A stretch of DNA of 64,000 nt from Voacanga thouarsii (taxonomy: Eukaryota; Streptophyta; Magnoliopsida; Gentianales; Apocynaceae), in the NCBI GenBank assembly GCA_026120185.1, contig JANUWF010002024.1, forward strand, positions 1,364,001-1,428,000, given 5' to 3'. Position numbers and translations under genes: made by a program. Positions 36,041 to 47,124 of this stretch are shown piece after piece; within the stretch, counting starts at the first letter, position 1, and the number at the start of each line of letters is the position of its first letter. The notes under the pieces are model-generated. The model was not told where the DNA came from. It made no database searches and was given only the letters and a program-made list of their open reading frames with translations.

Positions 36041-36391
36041 GTAAGACTATTTGTTAGGCATAAAAATATCATGTTTTTATAACCCTTTTCCTTAACTTTG
36101 ATGCACACTTTTGTATGATAGTGAATGATTTCTACTCATTTTGTGTTCTTTAGTGTTTTTATGTCATATGGATAAAAATAAGTAGAAAATGAGCTTAAAT
36201 GAAATATTTTCAAACAGAGGTTTGTCGGATGATGTAGAAGGCCTTAGAACATGAGCTAAATAGTTTTTAAAGGAGTTTCAATGCTTGTGCACGGGCTGAT
36301 TATGGTCATGCATCAAACCGTGCTGAACAAGTAAGAAAAGAGTTCTAAGAGCCTTGCACAGCCTATGGAACAGTCGTGCAAGATGCCCTAT
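36038..36391 (+). repeat. Athila/Tat polypurine tract relic and first part of 3' LTR
   Basis: AAAGTTAAGTGTAAGACTAT corresponds to a decayed polypurine tract. TGTTAGGCATAAAAATATC at 36052 is taken as the LTR start. The LTR is cut at 36391 by the inner element and resumes at 47125. A CACGGGCTG / ACCGTGCTG / GTCGTGCAAG motif series lies at 36280-36385. Confidence 0.5.
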
Positions 36392-37997
36392 TGTTGTGCA
36401 TTTGGTGTGGTTAGTGCTATGCTATGATGTGGTATAAATTGAATCAAATGCTCAACCAAGTTTTAAAATAAAATACCAATTTAACTCACATACACGCAAT
36501 TGGGCAAGTATACCCATCATGTAGTATAGAGTATAGTTAGTAAGTATCAAATATCCTAAGGAACAGTATATTATCTACCCTTACTCTACCCAAATTCTAT
36601 TGTTCAATCGACTAAAATAAGAAGTGAAATAATTGCTTACTGCTAATTAAGGACAAAAGAGTACCACACAAATACATCAACCTAATTCCCAAGGTAAATA
36701 CTAGAAAATCACAAGGTAAGATTCAAGTAAGAGAAAGAGATTGACCATGTAATTAAAACAAGAATTCCCCCCAAAAATACTCAAATATAGAACATCACTC
36801 AATCAATTGAAATCAAATTCAAGAATTGAAAAGATTTCCAAAATAAAGTAAAATTTACTCTCTTTTGAGTAATGAATATTCTATCCTTAGATCTAACCCA
36901 TACATATCTCAATCATACAAATCAAATCCAAGGATGCATAAAATCAAGAAAATCTAATTTTAAGCAAAAAAACCCTAGAATCCTTATCTCTAGGTAACCT
37001 AAAACTTTACCTATCACTCAGTTCTAAACCCCCCCAAATCCATTCCCAAGTTCATCAAGGGAAAACAAATCTATTAAATTAATATAAAAGGTAACCCATC
37101 TCATGCATCGTTTCTAAAGCTTAATATAAGAGAATTGCCCAATCAAACTAATTTAATCAACCCAAAACCCAAGCAACAAATTACTCAAAATAAACATCAA
37201 TTAATTAAATAAACATCTAATACAAGAGTAAATCAGGGTACACGCCCTTAATTACAACTCAAATCAAATAAATCCAACATCCACAAAATAAAATATCAAA
37301 AGTAAGAAAAGAAAACCTCATAGACAAGGCTTCTCTTCTACTATACAATTTTCTTTTAGATAGCTCCTTCTTCCTCAAATCTCTCATTGATCTTTACTTC
37401 TCCTCTCTATCTTGTGTTCCCAAAGGGCTTTCTAGATGATTTTCATGGTGGCTCTCCTTTAGAGTCTCAGAAAATGAGGTATTTATAGGTTCCTCTTCGA
37501 ATTCCTAAAATTCTACAGAACAAGGGATAATCTGCAATGTTGCACGGCGTCATGGAAGATGGTATGCACTGCACCGTATATGCTTTGATCCTCTAATCTT
37601 TGTTTCAAATGACATCGTGGGATTTACTATTGTTATGTACTGGAATACTGCATGGCGACATCAAGTGTGATAGGCACAGTGCCATAAAACTCCAGATGTT
37701 TTGCATTTTTTGTATCCTAACGATGCATGGTAAAATTTTAGGTGATTGGCACAGTGCTGTTGAATCCCAGAATGTCAACTTTTGAAGCAACACGGCAGTA
37801 AGTGACATGTAGCATGAGACTAACGGTGTCATGTCTCTTCAGTTTAGCTCTTTTTTCAATCTTTTTCTCCTTAAATTCTTGTATAATCTCAACCTTTTTA
37901 CCCTACATAAAACAAGGAAAAATAGGGGAATAAGTAGTAATCAGATACTTTGAAGCACAAATGATATGTTAAATATGTATGTAATGAGTAATTATCA
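36392..37997 (-). repeat. 3' LTR of the inner element
   Basis: Minus-strand start TGATAATTACTCATTACATA at 37997, end ...ATGCACAACA at 36392, about 1.6 kb. Collinear with 45501-47124. TATA box TATAAATA at 37487-37480. The U3 holds a CACGGNGCCGTG motif series at 37530-37850. Confidence 0.88.
37530..37850. repeat. CACGGCGTCATGG / CACAGTGCCAT motif cluster (3' LTR U3)
   Basis: GCACGGCGTCATGG, GCACTGCACCGTAT, TGCATGGCGACATC, GGCACAGTGCCATA, GATGCATGGTAA, GGCACAGTGCTG and AACACGGCAGTAAG follow one another at roughly 20-60-base spacing upstream of the TATA box. Confidence 0.7.
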
Positions 37998-38010
37998 CTT
38001 CCCCATACTT
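37998..38010 (-). promoter_or_regulatory. polypurine tract of the inner element
   Basis: On the minus strand AAGTATGGGGAAG directly precedes the LTR start TGATAATTACTC. Confidence 0.8.
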
Positions 38011-39306
38011 AAGCTTTTACTTGTCATGAAGCAAAGTATTAAAATCAAAATGCTCTAAGCAAAAACCATCTTTAAATAGTGGATTTTTGGCATCAATGAC
38101 TACTATTAGAAAAGATATTCATTTTCTATTGAGATGATAATTCAGTTCAAGATTCTTCAACCAAGCAAAACTTGTATAAACACGTGTATTTAAATAGATA
38201 AAAACAAAGCCATCGAAATTAGATTAAATAAGTCTATATCTTATTCAAAAAGTGTCATCACATTTCTTAAGTCAAGAATATAGTTACTAAACCTATAGTT
38301 AGGATTAGTTAAAAGATCATAGAATATAAATAAGTCTGGATTCCTTACTTAAATTTCATCACAATTTTCTCATTAATGCCTAAGAAATAAAATGTCACCA
38401 TGTTTGCTAAAACATACACAGGATTGAGCCAAATTCTTAAGATCTAGTTCATATCACATCAAATATACACATTTACCTAAGAATATCTAGTCAAAATAAA
38501 CTCATTCCAAGTTCTCACGTGAATAGAGAAAGAATAGCAATTTCAAAATTTTGTCAAAATAAGCCAAAGAAAAAAAAAATAGCTCACATTTCAAATTCCA
38601 CCTCAAATTCCACCACAATAAATAACCTTACAAGGAATACACATTTATCTCTTTTCCATACTTAAAATGGACAATGTCTTCAATGGCCACAAAATATGCA
38701 ATGTGAATGTATGCAATGTGACTAAAAATAATAAGGAGGAAAGAATGAAAATAGTACTCCCAAAGTGAATAAAAACTTGAAATTTTTATTAGAAGAGAAG
38801 AAGATTAATATCCAAGAAAGATAATATCTACAATCATCCAAAAAGAAATAAAAGTTGAATAAGTCTAAAATGAAATAAAATAAAATAAAAAAAGCACTAA
38901 ATGAGCATATATATTATGAACAAATTAAATCTTATCCTTAATATGGCTCATGGCCTCCATGTCTACTCTACTGAGGCTTATCAGGTCCCAAATGGTCATA
39001 TTTCTTTAGTCTATCCCATGTAGTGCTAAGGAAAATATTAATTTGACGTAGACTGCTGAGTATGGAGAGTGCTTAACCCTACTCCCACATTTTTTAGCTC
39101 AATCCTAGGCATCTCTAGCTACTCCTCATAGACATCAGATATCTGACATTGCCTCTCCAAGAGTCCCATCATGTAACCCATCATCTGCTGCTGTTGCTCA
39201 ATAATCTGAAATTGTTGTGCCACTATGTGTTGGAGTGTGGGGATGTTATTGGTAAGCGTGGTAAAATACATGTGCACCTCGGCCTGGAAATCAATAGTAG
39301 CAACAG
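38011..39306 (-). other. 3' internal region of inner element with ORF tail
   Basis: The upper part (39300-38940, minus strand) continues the second ORF with a Gln/Met-rich stretch (QQQQMMGYMMGLLERQC), ended by stops. The rest is AT-rich with no domain seen. Confidence 0.5.
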
Positions 39307-41009
39307 TGTTGGGTATCTCTCACGCATATCATATATGGCGCAACAGAAAAATAAGAACGAGATACCAACCCAGGATCCACATATGTGTGGAAACCAAGAC
39401 ATATAGGGATCAAAGGTAACAGTTGTTTACCTTTCTATGATCATCTGAAGAACAAAAATTTTCTTCTTCAAGTCGAAGCGCGATCCAACAATCCTTCTTG
39501 ATCAAACACCACAAGTGTTGAACGTCCAACCACTATAATCACAGTGTGTGATTATCTCTAACAAAAATCCACACGGAAGAACATTCAAGCACTAAGATTT
39601 CTATGCTAGCAGAAACAAAAATAGCGGCTAGGGTTATGATCAATATCAACGAGAGAGAGAGAAGAAAGAATGTTGTGAGTTGCCCTAGGGTTTGGAGTTG
39701 TTTCTCGTGTCTTACACTACTCAGAAATTTCATGCATATATCCTCTATATATTACACAAAATCTGCTGGAAAAATACTCCAACTGAGAATTCTAAAACAG
39801 TTAGAATTCCCTTATTGTAATTGGAAACATCAAGTTCTCACAATTATAATTTGGCCCATAAATTATAACTACTTATAATTTGGCCACAACAACTTCTCTT
39901 TCTCGCAATTAACCCCACTATGTTATCAAATAACATCTTGAGTATATAATCCTCTATTGTGTGTGACCTATTAGGTTTCCCAATCAATTGGTAGTGAACA
40001 TGAATTAATCCTATTAATTCTAATAAGGATTAGTTTATTAATTCATCAATTAATAAACCCATATTCTCAGATCATGAGCAGTATCTAACAACACATCATG
40101 ACCACCCAAGAGTCTAGGAAGTTAAGTGGCTTGACATGACCCCTTCAATAACAAACTACAGTGCAATTAACTCCTTTCACCATACAATATCTTATTCGGT
40201 TTGGAGTATGAAATTAATGCCAACTCCCTCCAGAATATATATTAATTATGGTCTGAATATAATAGTACTTGTACCAGGAACCCACTACTCTAGATGTATA
40301 TTATTTGGAACTGTTTCCAATACACAGTTGCCTTGACCAAGGATTTCTCGAGTAATAATTCTTACAAGTGGCCATGAGATATTCGCCCCTACTATTAGGA
40401 GTGGTGAATCCTTTATTGACCCTCTCAACTACTTTCGTTTACCTCACAATGTACCAAATATCCATCCTATAGGCGGCCCTCGATCTAGCTCCAGAGATTA
40501 GAATCAAAGCACAATGCTCAGCAAACAAAGTACCTTGGAGATCTCAAGTCTAAGGATACTTGCACGTTTGTTATATTAAGATTATATCACTACCACTAAA
40601 TAGTTATCCATGTAATTATCTCATAACTAGGTCATCCAATGTACTTGTTCCATTAACAAGCATCCATGTGTTAACTTTTAATATCTTAATACTCACGGAT
40701 ATGAGAACCACCTCCTGATCAAATCAGGAAGTCTAACACATGCTAGTCTTAATGCATTAATAATGTCCTTTCTCATTAATACTACAACTAGGGACTATTT
40801 AAGTACTAACACTATACAGTATAGTAGGAATCTCATATCATGATCTTTATCATGATTTCATTAACACAGTGTTGTACTAGGGACTTTATCTAACAATTAT
40901 ATTACTTAAAGTAAACAAAAGAAACCATAAGATAAATGATGCCTTTTATTAAAATAAAATGTATCATATACAACCTATAAGTGATTGCCCCTAGGGCATA
41001 ACATTAACA
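39307..41009 (-). repeat. 1.7-kb copia solo LTR, copy C
   Basis: On the minus strand it starts TGTTAATGTTATGCCCTAGG at 41009 and ends ...GAGATACCCAACA at 39307 (1703 bp). It is collinear with copy D at 54360-56080. Flanks are AACAG and AATGA, so no target duplication is visible. It interrupts the second ORF of the inner Athila-like element. Confidence 0.85.
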
Positions 41010-42002
41010 AATGATTCATCCTATATTAGCCCTTTGAGCTTTGGAAAACCCTGCCCATGAAGACTGTTGCTGTGGTGGATATTGTCGTCTCTGGCATGTC
41101 TTCTCTCTGAACTCACTAGGAGTTAGCCATCTCTTGTCATTTTCATCGTAACTATAACTATAGCTGACTAACGTCCTATCTGTAACAATCTCAGTAGCAG
41201 TAGTAATGATGCCACCTCACCCTTTACTGGCACCTGAAAGTGTTGAAGTATCTTGGTAATAACCAGTGGAAAGGCAAATGCCTTAGAAAAATAGGTGGAA
41301 AACAATACATCTCACATCTAAGAGATGATGAAGGAAACCAAAGGGATGGTATGGGCTTGAATCAACTTGTTGAGCACATAAATATCTACTAATTTGCCCT
41401 CATTGAACCCACTAGCTCTAAGGGCAACATTAAAAGCCAATAAATAAATAACCATTATGTACTGTGGGGGTAGATTATTAACATGCAAAACCTCAGATGT
41501 GCCAGCAATCTGATATGCCAAATACAACTCCACTCTGGCCTTTGCAGACTTCTAATCCTTATCAGACACCACATTTTTGTTATAAATGTCTATATTTACC
41601 CAAACTCCCTCATCTCTGATACCAAGAATATTGGCTAGTAACTCTCTCGAGAAATGAATAGGGACTTCCCTCACTATAGTGTTAATATTTCTCAGATCGT
41701 TTTTTTTTTTTTTTTTTTTACTCTATGTTGGTATAGAATTCCTTGACTAAAGTGGGATAATAGACCACCTTCAACTCAAGAATAGGACCGTATCCCACTC
41801 TTCTAAACAACTGACGAATTTTTAATGCATAGTCCAAGACTAGGTCAATGGTCCTCTCTATAATGATTTTCCTCCCTTCTCTTTTCTCAAACCACTTTTT
41901 GTTCTCTTCATTCACAAATCTATCAGAACGGGTAGATGTAGATGTTCCTTCATCCCTGTTTCTCTTAGAAGGTAACTTGGTGGCTAAATGCTTTGGTGCC
42001 AC
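41010..42002 (-). pseudogene. putative plant transposon protein-type ORF
   Basis: It starts MAPKHLATKLPSKRNRDEGT at 42002, then FVNEENKKWFEKREGRKIII and VVYYPTLVKEFYTNIE, a run of 18 T (poly-Lys/frameshift) near 41702, IVREVPIHFSRELLANILGI near 41680, VIYLLAFNVALRASGFNEGK near 41450 and FPLVITKILQHFQVPVKGEV near 41280. The VKEFYTNI and QHFQVP-like ends match the ORF found in many plant Athila-type retroelements, annotated as putative plant transposon protein. Its function is not known. A copia LTR cuts it at 41009. Confidence 0.65.
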
Positions 42003-43730
42003 TGGGAGGATAAGAAAAAAATGAGAGAAATGAGCAAATCAAGAACAAAGGTTCACTCAATTCACTTGCACCAATCTCAGCCTCACAACTTCCACTTAAT
42101 AAACCAAGTCAACTAACCACTCTATCAATCACCACACTATCCACTTCACAATATCCATACACCAACTCAACAATACAAATCATCTTAGCTCTTTAACTCT
42201 TTTTAACACCAATCCCTTTCTTCACAAACCACGACACAAAATCAGCAATATAAATTTAAATCAACAAATCTAAAATATTTCAAAACATCCACTCATTCAA
42301 TACAAGTGCTATAGTTGAAACCCAACACAATTTCAAAGCAGCTCAATCAAATACTAAACCAAATTAGTCATTAACACCACCCATACTTACTCAAACATAA
42401 CAATTTAAATTAGCAGTCGAAATTAATCTCAATCACTACTCAAAATATAGAGTATAAATCTCTCAATTTCAACTCAAAATATCTCCAACTCAACTTCACG
42501 GCAACACAAATAAACTCTTTTTTAAATGCATAATACTACTCATCTTATCATTCCAACTACCCGAAATACCCTATATATTCTCAGCTAATTCCATAAAGAT
42601 AACCAATCCAAATAAAGAAATTCAACACATTAGCACAATTTTACAAAACAAATTAGTTTATTCCCAATAATACAATAAGGAATTGGGCAATGAACTTTAA
42701 ATGCAATTTAGTAGCTCAATGATAGTAACTAAAAATGCTGCTCCCCCCAAAATTTTAAATCATATAAACCCACAAGTTTAGAAATCACCCAAAGCTTTGA
42801 CATTCAAAACACCAGATTCTTTACTTTACCATATGTCACTCATAATGTTCAAAATTTTGCACTAATTGGTCTGCTCAAGCTTTTTGTCTCAGGAAATCAA
42901 CGAGAAGTGTCAAAAAATTGGAGGTTGAATACAGGTGATTAAAGAGAGGGGAATTGTAGTGGCAGCATTAAATCAGTGAAAAGAGTGAAATTTCATGAGA
43001 ATTTTGAATGTACTAAGGGATTTGATCAATGAGTGAAGAGAAAGGTTGCACAGCAGTTGAAGAAATGAAGAGATAATAGGTGCACCGTCGAGGGGTTTTG
43101 AAGAATTGGGTGAAATAAGAAAGGGAAATCTGTTTTATTTTTTTTCGGATTTGACATTGCATGACACTGTTAAAATTGATCTGCACATCATTGTCAATCC
43201 ACAGAACATTGAAACCTGAAACCAAAACGATGTCATTACAATTATGAACATATATACAGTGCCATGTTAGCTGACCTGTACGATGCCATGTATAACTTTT
43301 AAGCACATTAAAATCTTAGTGAAATGGCAGTGTTTTCGCTCTTGATGCTACATGGCGTCGTCGCGTATGAGTTGCACAATATTGTGAATTCCCAAAACTT
43401 TCAATTTTTTCTATCTTCAAGGCCACAATGTCATAAAGTATAAGATCCATGTTGTCGTGTACTAACAGAAAAAAGTAAAAACACATTTTTTTATATTAAA
43501 ATTAAAGTAGTAAAGTAGCTAAAATAATGAAAATAAATAAAGCTAATATATATAATCACAAAACTCAATGAAAGATAAAATAACAAAGGAAATGCCTTAA
43601 AACATAACAAAATAACAAGGTAATAATGTCTAACCAAGACTTATCAACCATAAAACTTACTAAACAGAACAAAGCTAAAACATTTAAAAATAAACATTTA
43701 TTCAAGTACAAAGTATCATAGAGAAAGTGA
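42003..43730 (-). other. spacer between gag and second ORF
   Basis: AT-rich sequence of 1.7 kb where pol would be expected in an autonomous element. No RT, RNase H or integrase motif was found on either strand. Its 43140-43450 part holds another cluster of the LTR-type motif. Confidence 0.65.
43140..43450. repeat. internal CACGGTGCC-like motif cluster
   Basis: GCATGACACTGTT, ACGATGTCATTAC, ACAGTGCCATGTT, ACGATGCCATGTA, CATGGCGTCGTCGCG and CCACAATGTCAT recur at 40-70-base spacing. This resembles the U3 of the same element's LTRs (37530-37850, 46640-46940) though it is not an LTR. Confidence 0.6.
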
Positions 43731-44935
43731 TCAAAGGTTTCCACATTCATTACGTGAATTGCCTTTACTAGTGTTTCCAGGCATGGTTCCTATAGGTCTC
43801 TCAACAAACATTGTTTTAAGTTGTCCAATTTGGCATTCAAGGTTGTGAATTGACACTTCTTGGTTTCTTATTAATGCCTCAACACCATGGAATTGAGTAT
43901 TAGTGGAAGTCACCAACTTATCAACTAAGTCTTCTAATGACGGCCTTGATTGTGCTTGTGGATATGGTAGAGGCTTTGGTGCATAAAATGGTAGAGGTGC
44001 TTAGGGTCATAGAGCATAGTTAGCTTGAACTCTTGAGGTCTTTCTTAGTTTTGTCCTTGATTGTTCCAATAAAAATTTGGATGATTTCTTCAATTTGGAT
44101 TGTAAATATTACCAAAATAAGTTTTGATCTTGTCTTCTATTTCCTATGTAATCTGCATGCTCAACTTGTTGCTCATTCTCAACTCCTATTCCTTGACATT
44201 CATGATTAGGGTGTCCTCTCCCACAAAAAACACACATTATGACCTGTGTAGTAGAATTGGTATTCATTTTATCCACTTTCCTTGTAAGTACTTATAACTT
44301 AGCATCCAAAGATGCCATTGTATCCATATTATATATTCCTTAACTTTTAGACTTTGATCTTTGCATTCCCTAAAAATGGTTGTTCAATGAAATATGTTCC
44401 ATTAAATTAAAAAGTTCTTCTGGGGTTTTTGAAGAAACAATTCCTCCTAATGAAGGAGCAATCATTTGCTTAGCCGAAAAACTCATTCCATTATAGAAAG
44501 TAAACATTTTCAAACCAAGAACAAAACCGTGTTGAGCGTATTTTCTAATCAACTCCTTAAATGTTTCCTAAGCATCATGAATTGTTTCACCATCTGATTG
44601 GGAAAATAAGAAAATATCATTCCTTAGCTTAGTCACTTTAGCAGAGGGAAATATTTAGCAAGAAAATTTTCAACCAATTGATGCCAAGTGATAATAGAAG
44701 TGGATGATAAGGATTTCAACCAATATTTAGCTCGATCTCTCAAAGAAAAAAGAAACAACCTCAACCGTATGGCATCCTCAGATACACCATTAAACTTAAA
44801 AAGGTCACAAATCTCCAAGAAAGATGCTAAATGAGCATTAGGGTCCTCATCTAGTAATCTATCAAATTGAATCATTTGGATGAAATTAGCTTTAATCTCG
44901 AAATTATTAGCATCCACTCTAGGTCTTACAATGCT
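43731..44935 (-). pseudogene. gag of the inner Athila-like element
   Basis: MDANNFEIKANFIQMIQFDR at 44917, then LDEDPNAHLASFLEICDLFK and DAIRLRLFLFSLRDRAKYWL, the retrotransposon gag domain. MIRKYAQHGFVLGLKMFTFY follows at 44552 after a stop. A degenerate knuckle CVFCGRGHPNHECQ lies near 44235-44190. The tail LIRNQEVSIHNLECQIGQL near 43880-43820 looks coiled-coil-like and ends at NECGNL (43731). Five or more stops disable it. Confidence 0.85.
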
Positions 44936-45476
44936 TTAATTGGTACTCGAAAAAGTAAGTCTAGTAAAATCACCAATTGTTCTTCTTCTGTTACTATTTT
45001 CCATTTCTATTACCTCCTTGATTAACTTCCATTTTCCCACCAACTTCACTTGAAGTGTCTAATTGTTCCAAAGCTTTCAAAACTCTTTGCTTTTGTTCCC
45101 TACACAACCTTTGAAAAGTTCATTCTATTTCACTATCAAACTCAATTAAAATTTTATCACAGTCTCTTCTATGCATACATAAGAAAATTGTCCTATAAAA
45201 TAAAGTAAAGCTAAATTCAACTATGAATAATCCAATAATAAAACAACCAAAATAAAAAAAAAAATCAATGAATAAGTAAGCCATGAAATAAGAAGAAACT
45301 TAGTTAAAATTATATACAATTATTCACAAGAGATTCATAAAACAACTCTTAAAATCAAACTATCCTAAAATAAAAAATTCAACAAGTACCTAAAAAGAAT
45401 CAAAATCAATTATATGAACAAGATAAAAATGATTGAATTAATAAAACTCAAGTGTCTTGGAATATTAATGCATTAT

Positions 45477-45494
45477 TCTCCAGCAACAGCACCA
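45477..45494 (-). promoter_or_regulatory. primer binding site (Asp-tRNA type, decayed)
   Basis: On the minus strand TGGTGCTGTTGCTGGAGA directly follows the 5' LTR. The form usual in Athila/Tat elements is TGGCGCCGTTGCCGGGGA. All four differences are transitions (C to T or G to A). Confidence 0.75.
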
Positions 45495-45500
45495 AAAAAT

Positions 45501-47124
45501 TGTTGTGCATTTGTTGTTCTTAGTGCTATGCTATGGTAGGGTATAAATTAAATCCAAAACTCAACCAAGGTTTAAAATAAAACCAATTTAACTCACAAAC
45601 ACACACACACAATTGTGCAAGTATACCCATCATGTAGTATAGAGTATAGTTGATAAGTATCGAAGATCCTAAGGAATGGTATGTCATCTACCCTTACTTC
45701 ACCCAAATTCTATTATTCAATCATCAAAAATAAGAATTGAAATAATTACTTACAACTATCTAAGGATAAAAAAGTACTACACAAATACATCAACCTAATT
45801 TCTAAGATAAAAACTAGAAGATCACAAGGTAATATTCAAGTAAGAAAATGAGATTAGCTATATAATTAAACAAGAATTTCCCCAACAATACTCAAATATA
45901 AAACATCATTCAATCAATTGAAATCAAATTCAAGCATTGGCAAGATTTCCAAAATAAAGTAAAATTTACTCTCTCTCGAATAATGAATCTCCTACTCTTG
46001 GACCCAATCTATAGATATCTCTATCATATAAATCAAACTTAAGGATGCATAAAATCAAGAAAATCTAATTTTAAGCCAAAAAAAACCCTAGAATCCTTAT
46101 CTCTAGGTGGCCTAAAACTTCATCTATCACTAAGTTCTTAATCTCCCAAATACTTTTTCAAGCTCATAAAGGGAAAACAAATCTATTGAATTAACATAAA
46201 AGGGAACCCATCTCATTCATCCTTTCTTAAGTTCAACATAAGAGAATTACCTAATTAACTAATTCAATCAATCCAAAACCCAAGTGATAAATTACTCGAA
46301 ATAAATATCAATTAATCAAATAAACATCTAATACATGAGTAAATTAGGGTACAATCCTTTAATTACAACACAAATTAAATATATCTAATATCCACATAAT
46401 CAAATCACAAAAGTAAGAAAAGAAAAACTCATAGACAAGGCTTCTCTTCTACTTCGCAATCTTCTTTTGGGTTGCTCGCTCCTCCTTAAATCTCTCCTTG
46501 ATATTTTCTTCTCCTCTCTTCCTTATGTTCCCAAAGTATTTTTTAGATGATTTTCGTGGGTAGCTCTCTCTTAGACTCTCAGAAAATGAGGTATTTATAG
46601 GTTCCCCTTTGAATCCCTAAAATTATGCAAAACATTAGGTAATCTACAATATTGCACGGAGCCGTGGAAGATAGCGTGCATGGAGCCGTGTATGCTTTGA
46701 TCCTCTAATCTTAGCTTCAAATGACATTGTGGGATTTACTGTTACCGTGTACTAGAATACTATATGGCAACGTCAAGTGTGATAGCCACGGTGCCGTGAA
46801 GCTTTAGATGTTCTAAATTTTTGGCATGCTGATGATGTACGGCAATGTGTAAGGTGATGGGCACGGTGCCATCAACACCTAGAATGTCGACTTCTAAAGC
46901 TCAAAAACTACATGGCAGCATGTAGCATGAGCTCAATGGTGTCGTGTCTCTTTAGTTTGGCTCTTTTTTTAATCTTTTTCTCCTTGAATTCTTGTTTAAT
47001 CACAACCTTTTTACCTTAAATAAAACATGGAGAAAATTAGGGATTAAGTAGCAATCGAGAAGGTATTTTAGAGACTTTAAAGCTTAAATGATATGTAAAA
47101 TATGCATTTAATGAGAAATTATCA
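45501..47124 (-). repeat. 5' LTR of the inner element
   Basis: Minus-strand start TGATAATTTCTCATTAAATG at 47124, end ...ATGCACAACA at 45501. TATA box TATAAATA at 46599-46592. Collinear with 36392-37997 with many small differences, which suggests an old insertion. Confidence 0.88.
46640..46940. repeat. CACGGTGCCGTG motif cluster (5' LTR U3)
   Basis: GCACGGAGCCGTGG, GCATGGAGCCGTGT, CCACGGTGCCGTGAAG, GTACGGCAATGTG, GCACGGTGCCATC and CATGGCAGCATG line up with the 3' LTR cluster. The best copy, CACGGTGCCGTG, is a perfect palindrome except for its two central bases. Confidence 0.75.

Larger units (their letters stand above)
36392..47124 (-). mobile_element. non-autonomous Athila-like gypsy element: gag and second ORF, no pol
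   Basis: On the minus strand: 5' LTR (47124-45501), a primer binding site of the Athila/Tat type, gag, an AT-rich spacer, a second ORF of the putative plant transposon protein type, polypurine tract and 3' LTR (37997-36392). Between gag and the second ORF no protease, RT or integrase motif was found. A copia solo LTR (39307-41009) sits in the second ORF region. Without that insertion the element is about 9.0 kb. No clean 5-bp target duplication was found at its ends. Confidence 0.78.

Noticed and set aside
39302..41014. Target duplication for copia LTR copy C
   Set aside because: AACAG and AATGA do not match; the LTR limits are secure by comparison with copy D, so the duplication is lost or never formed.
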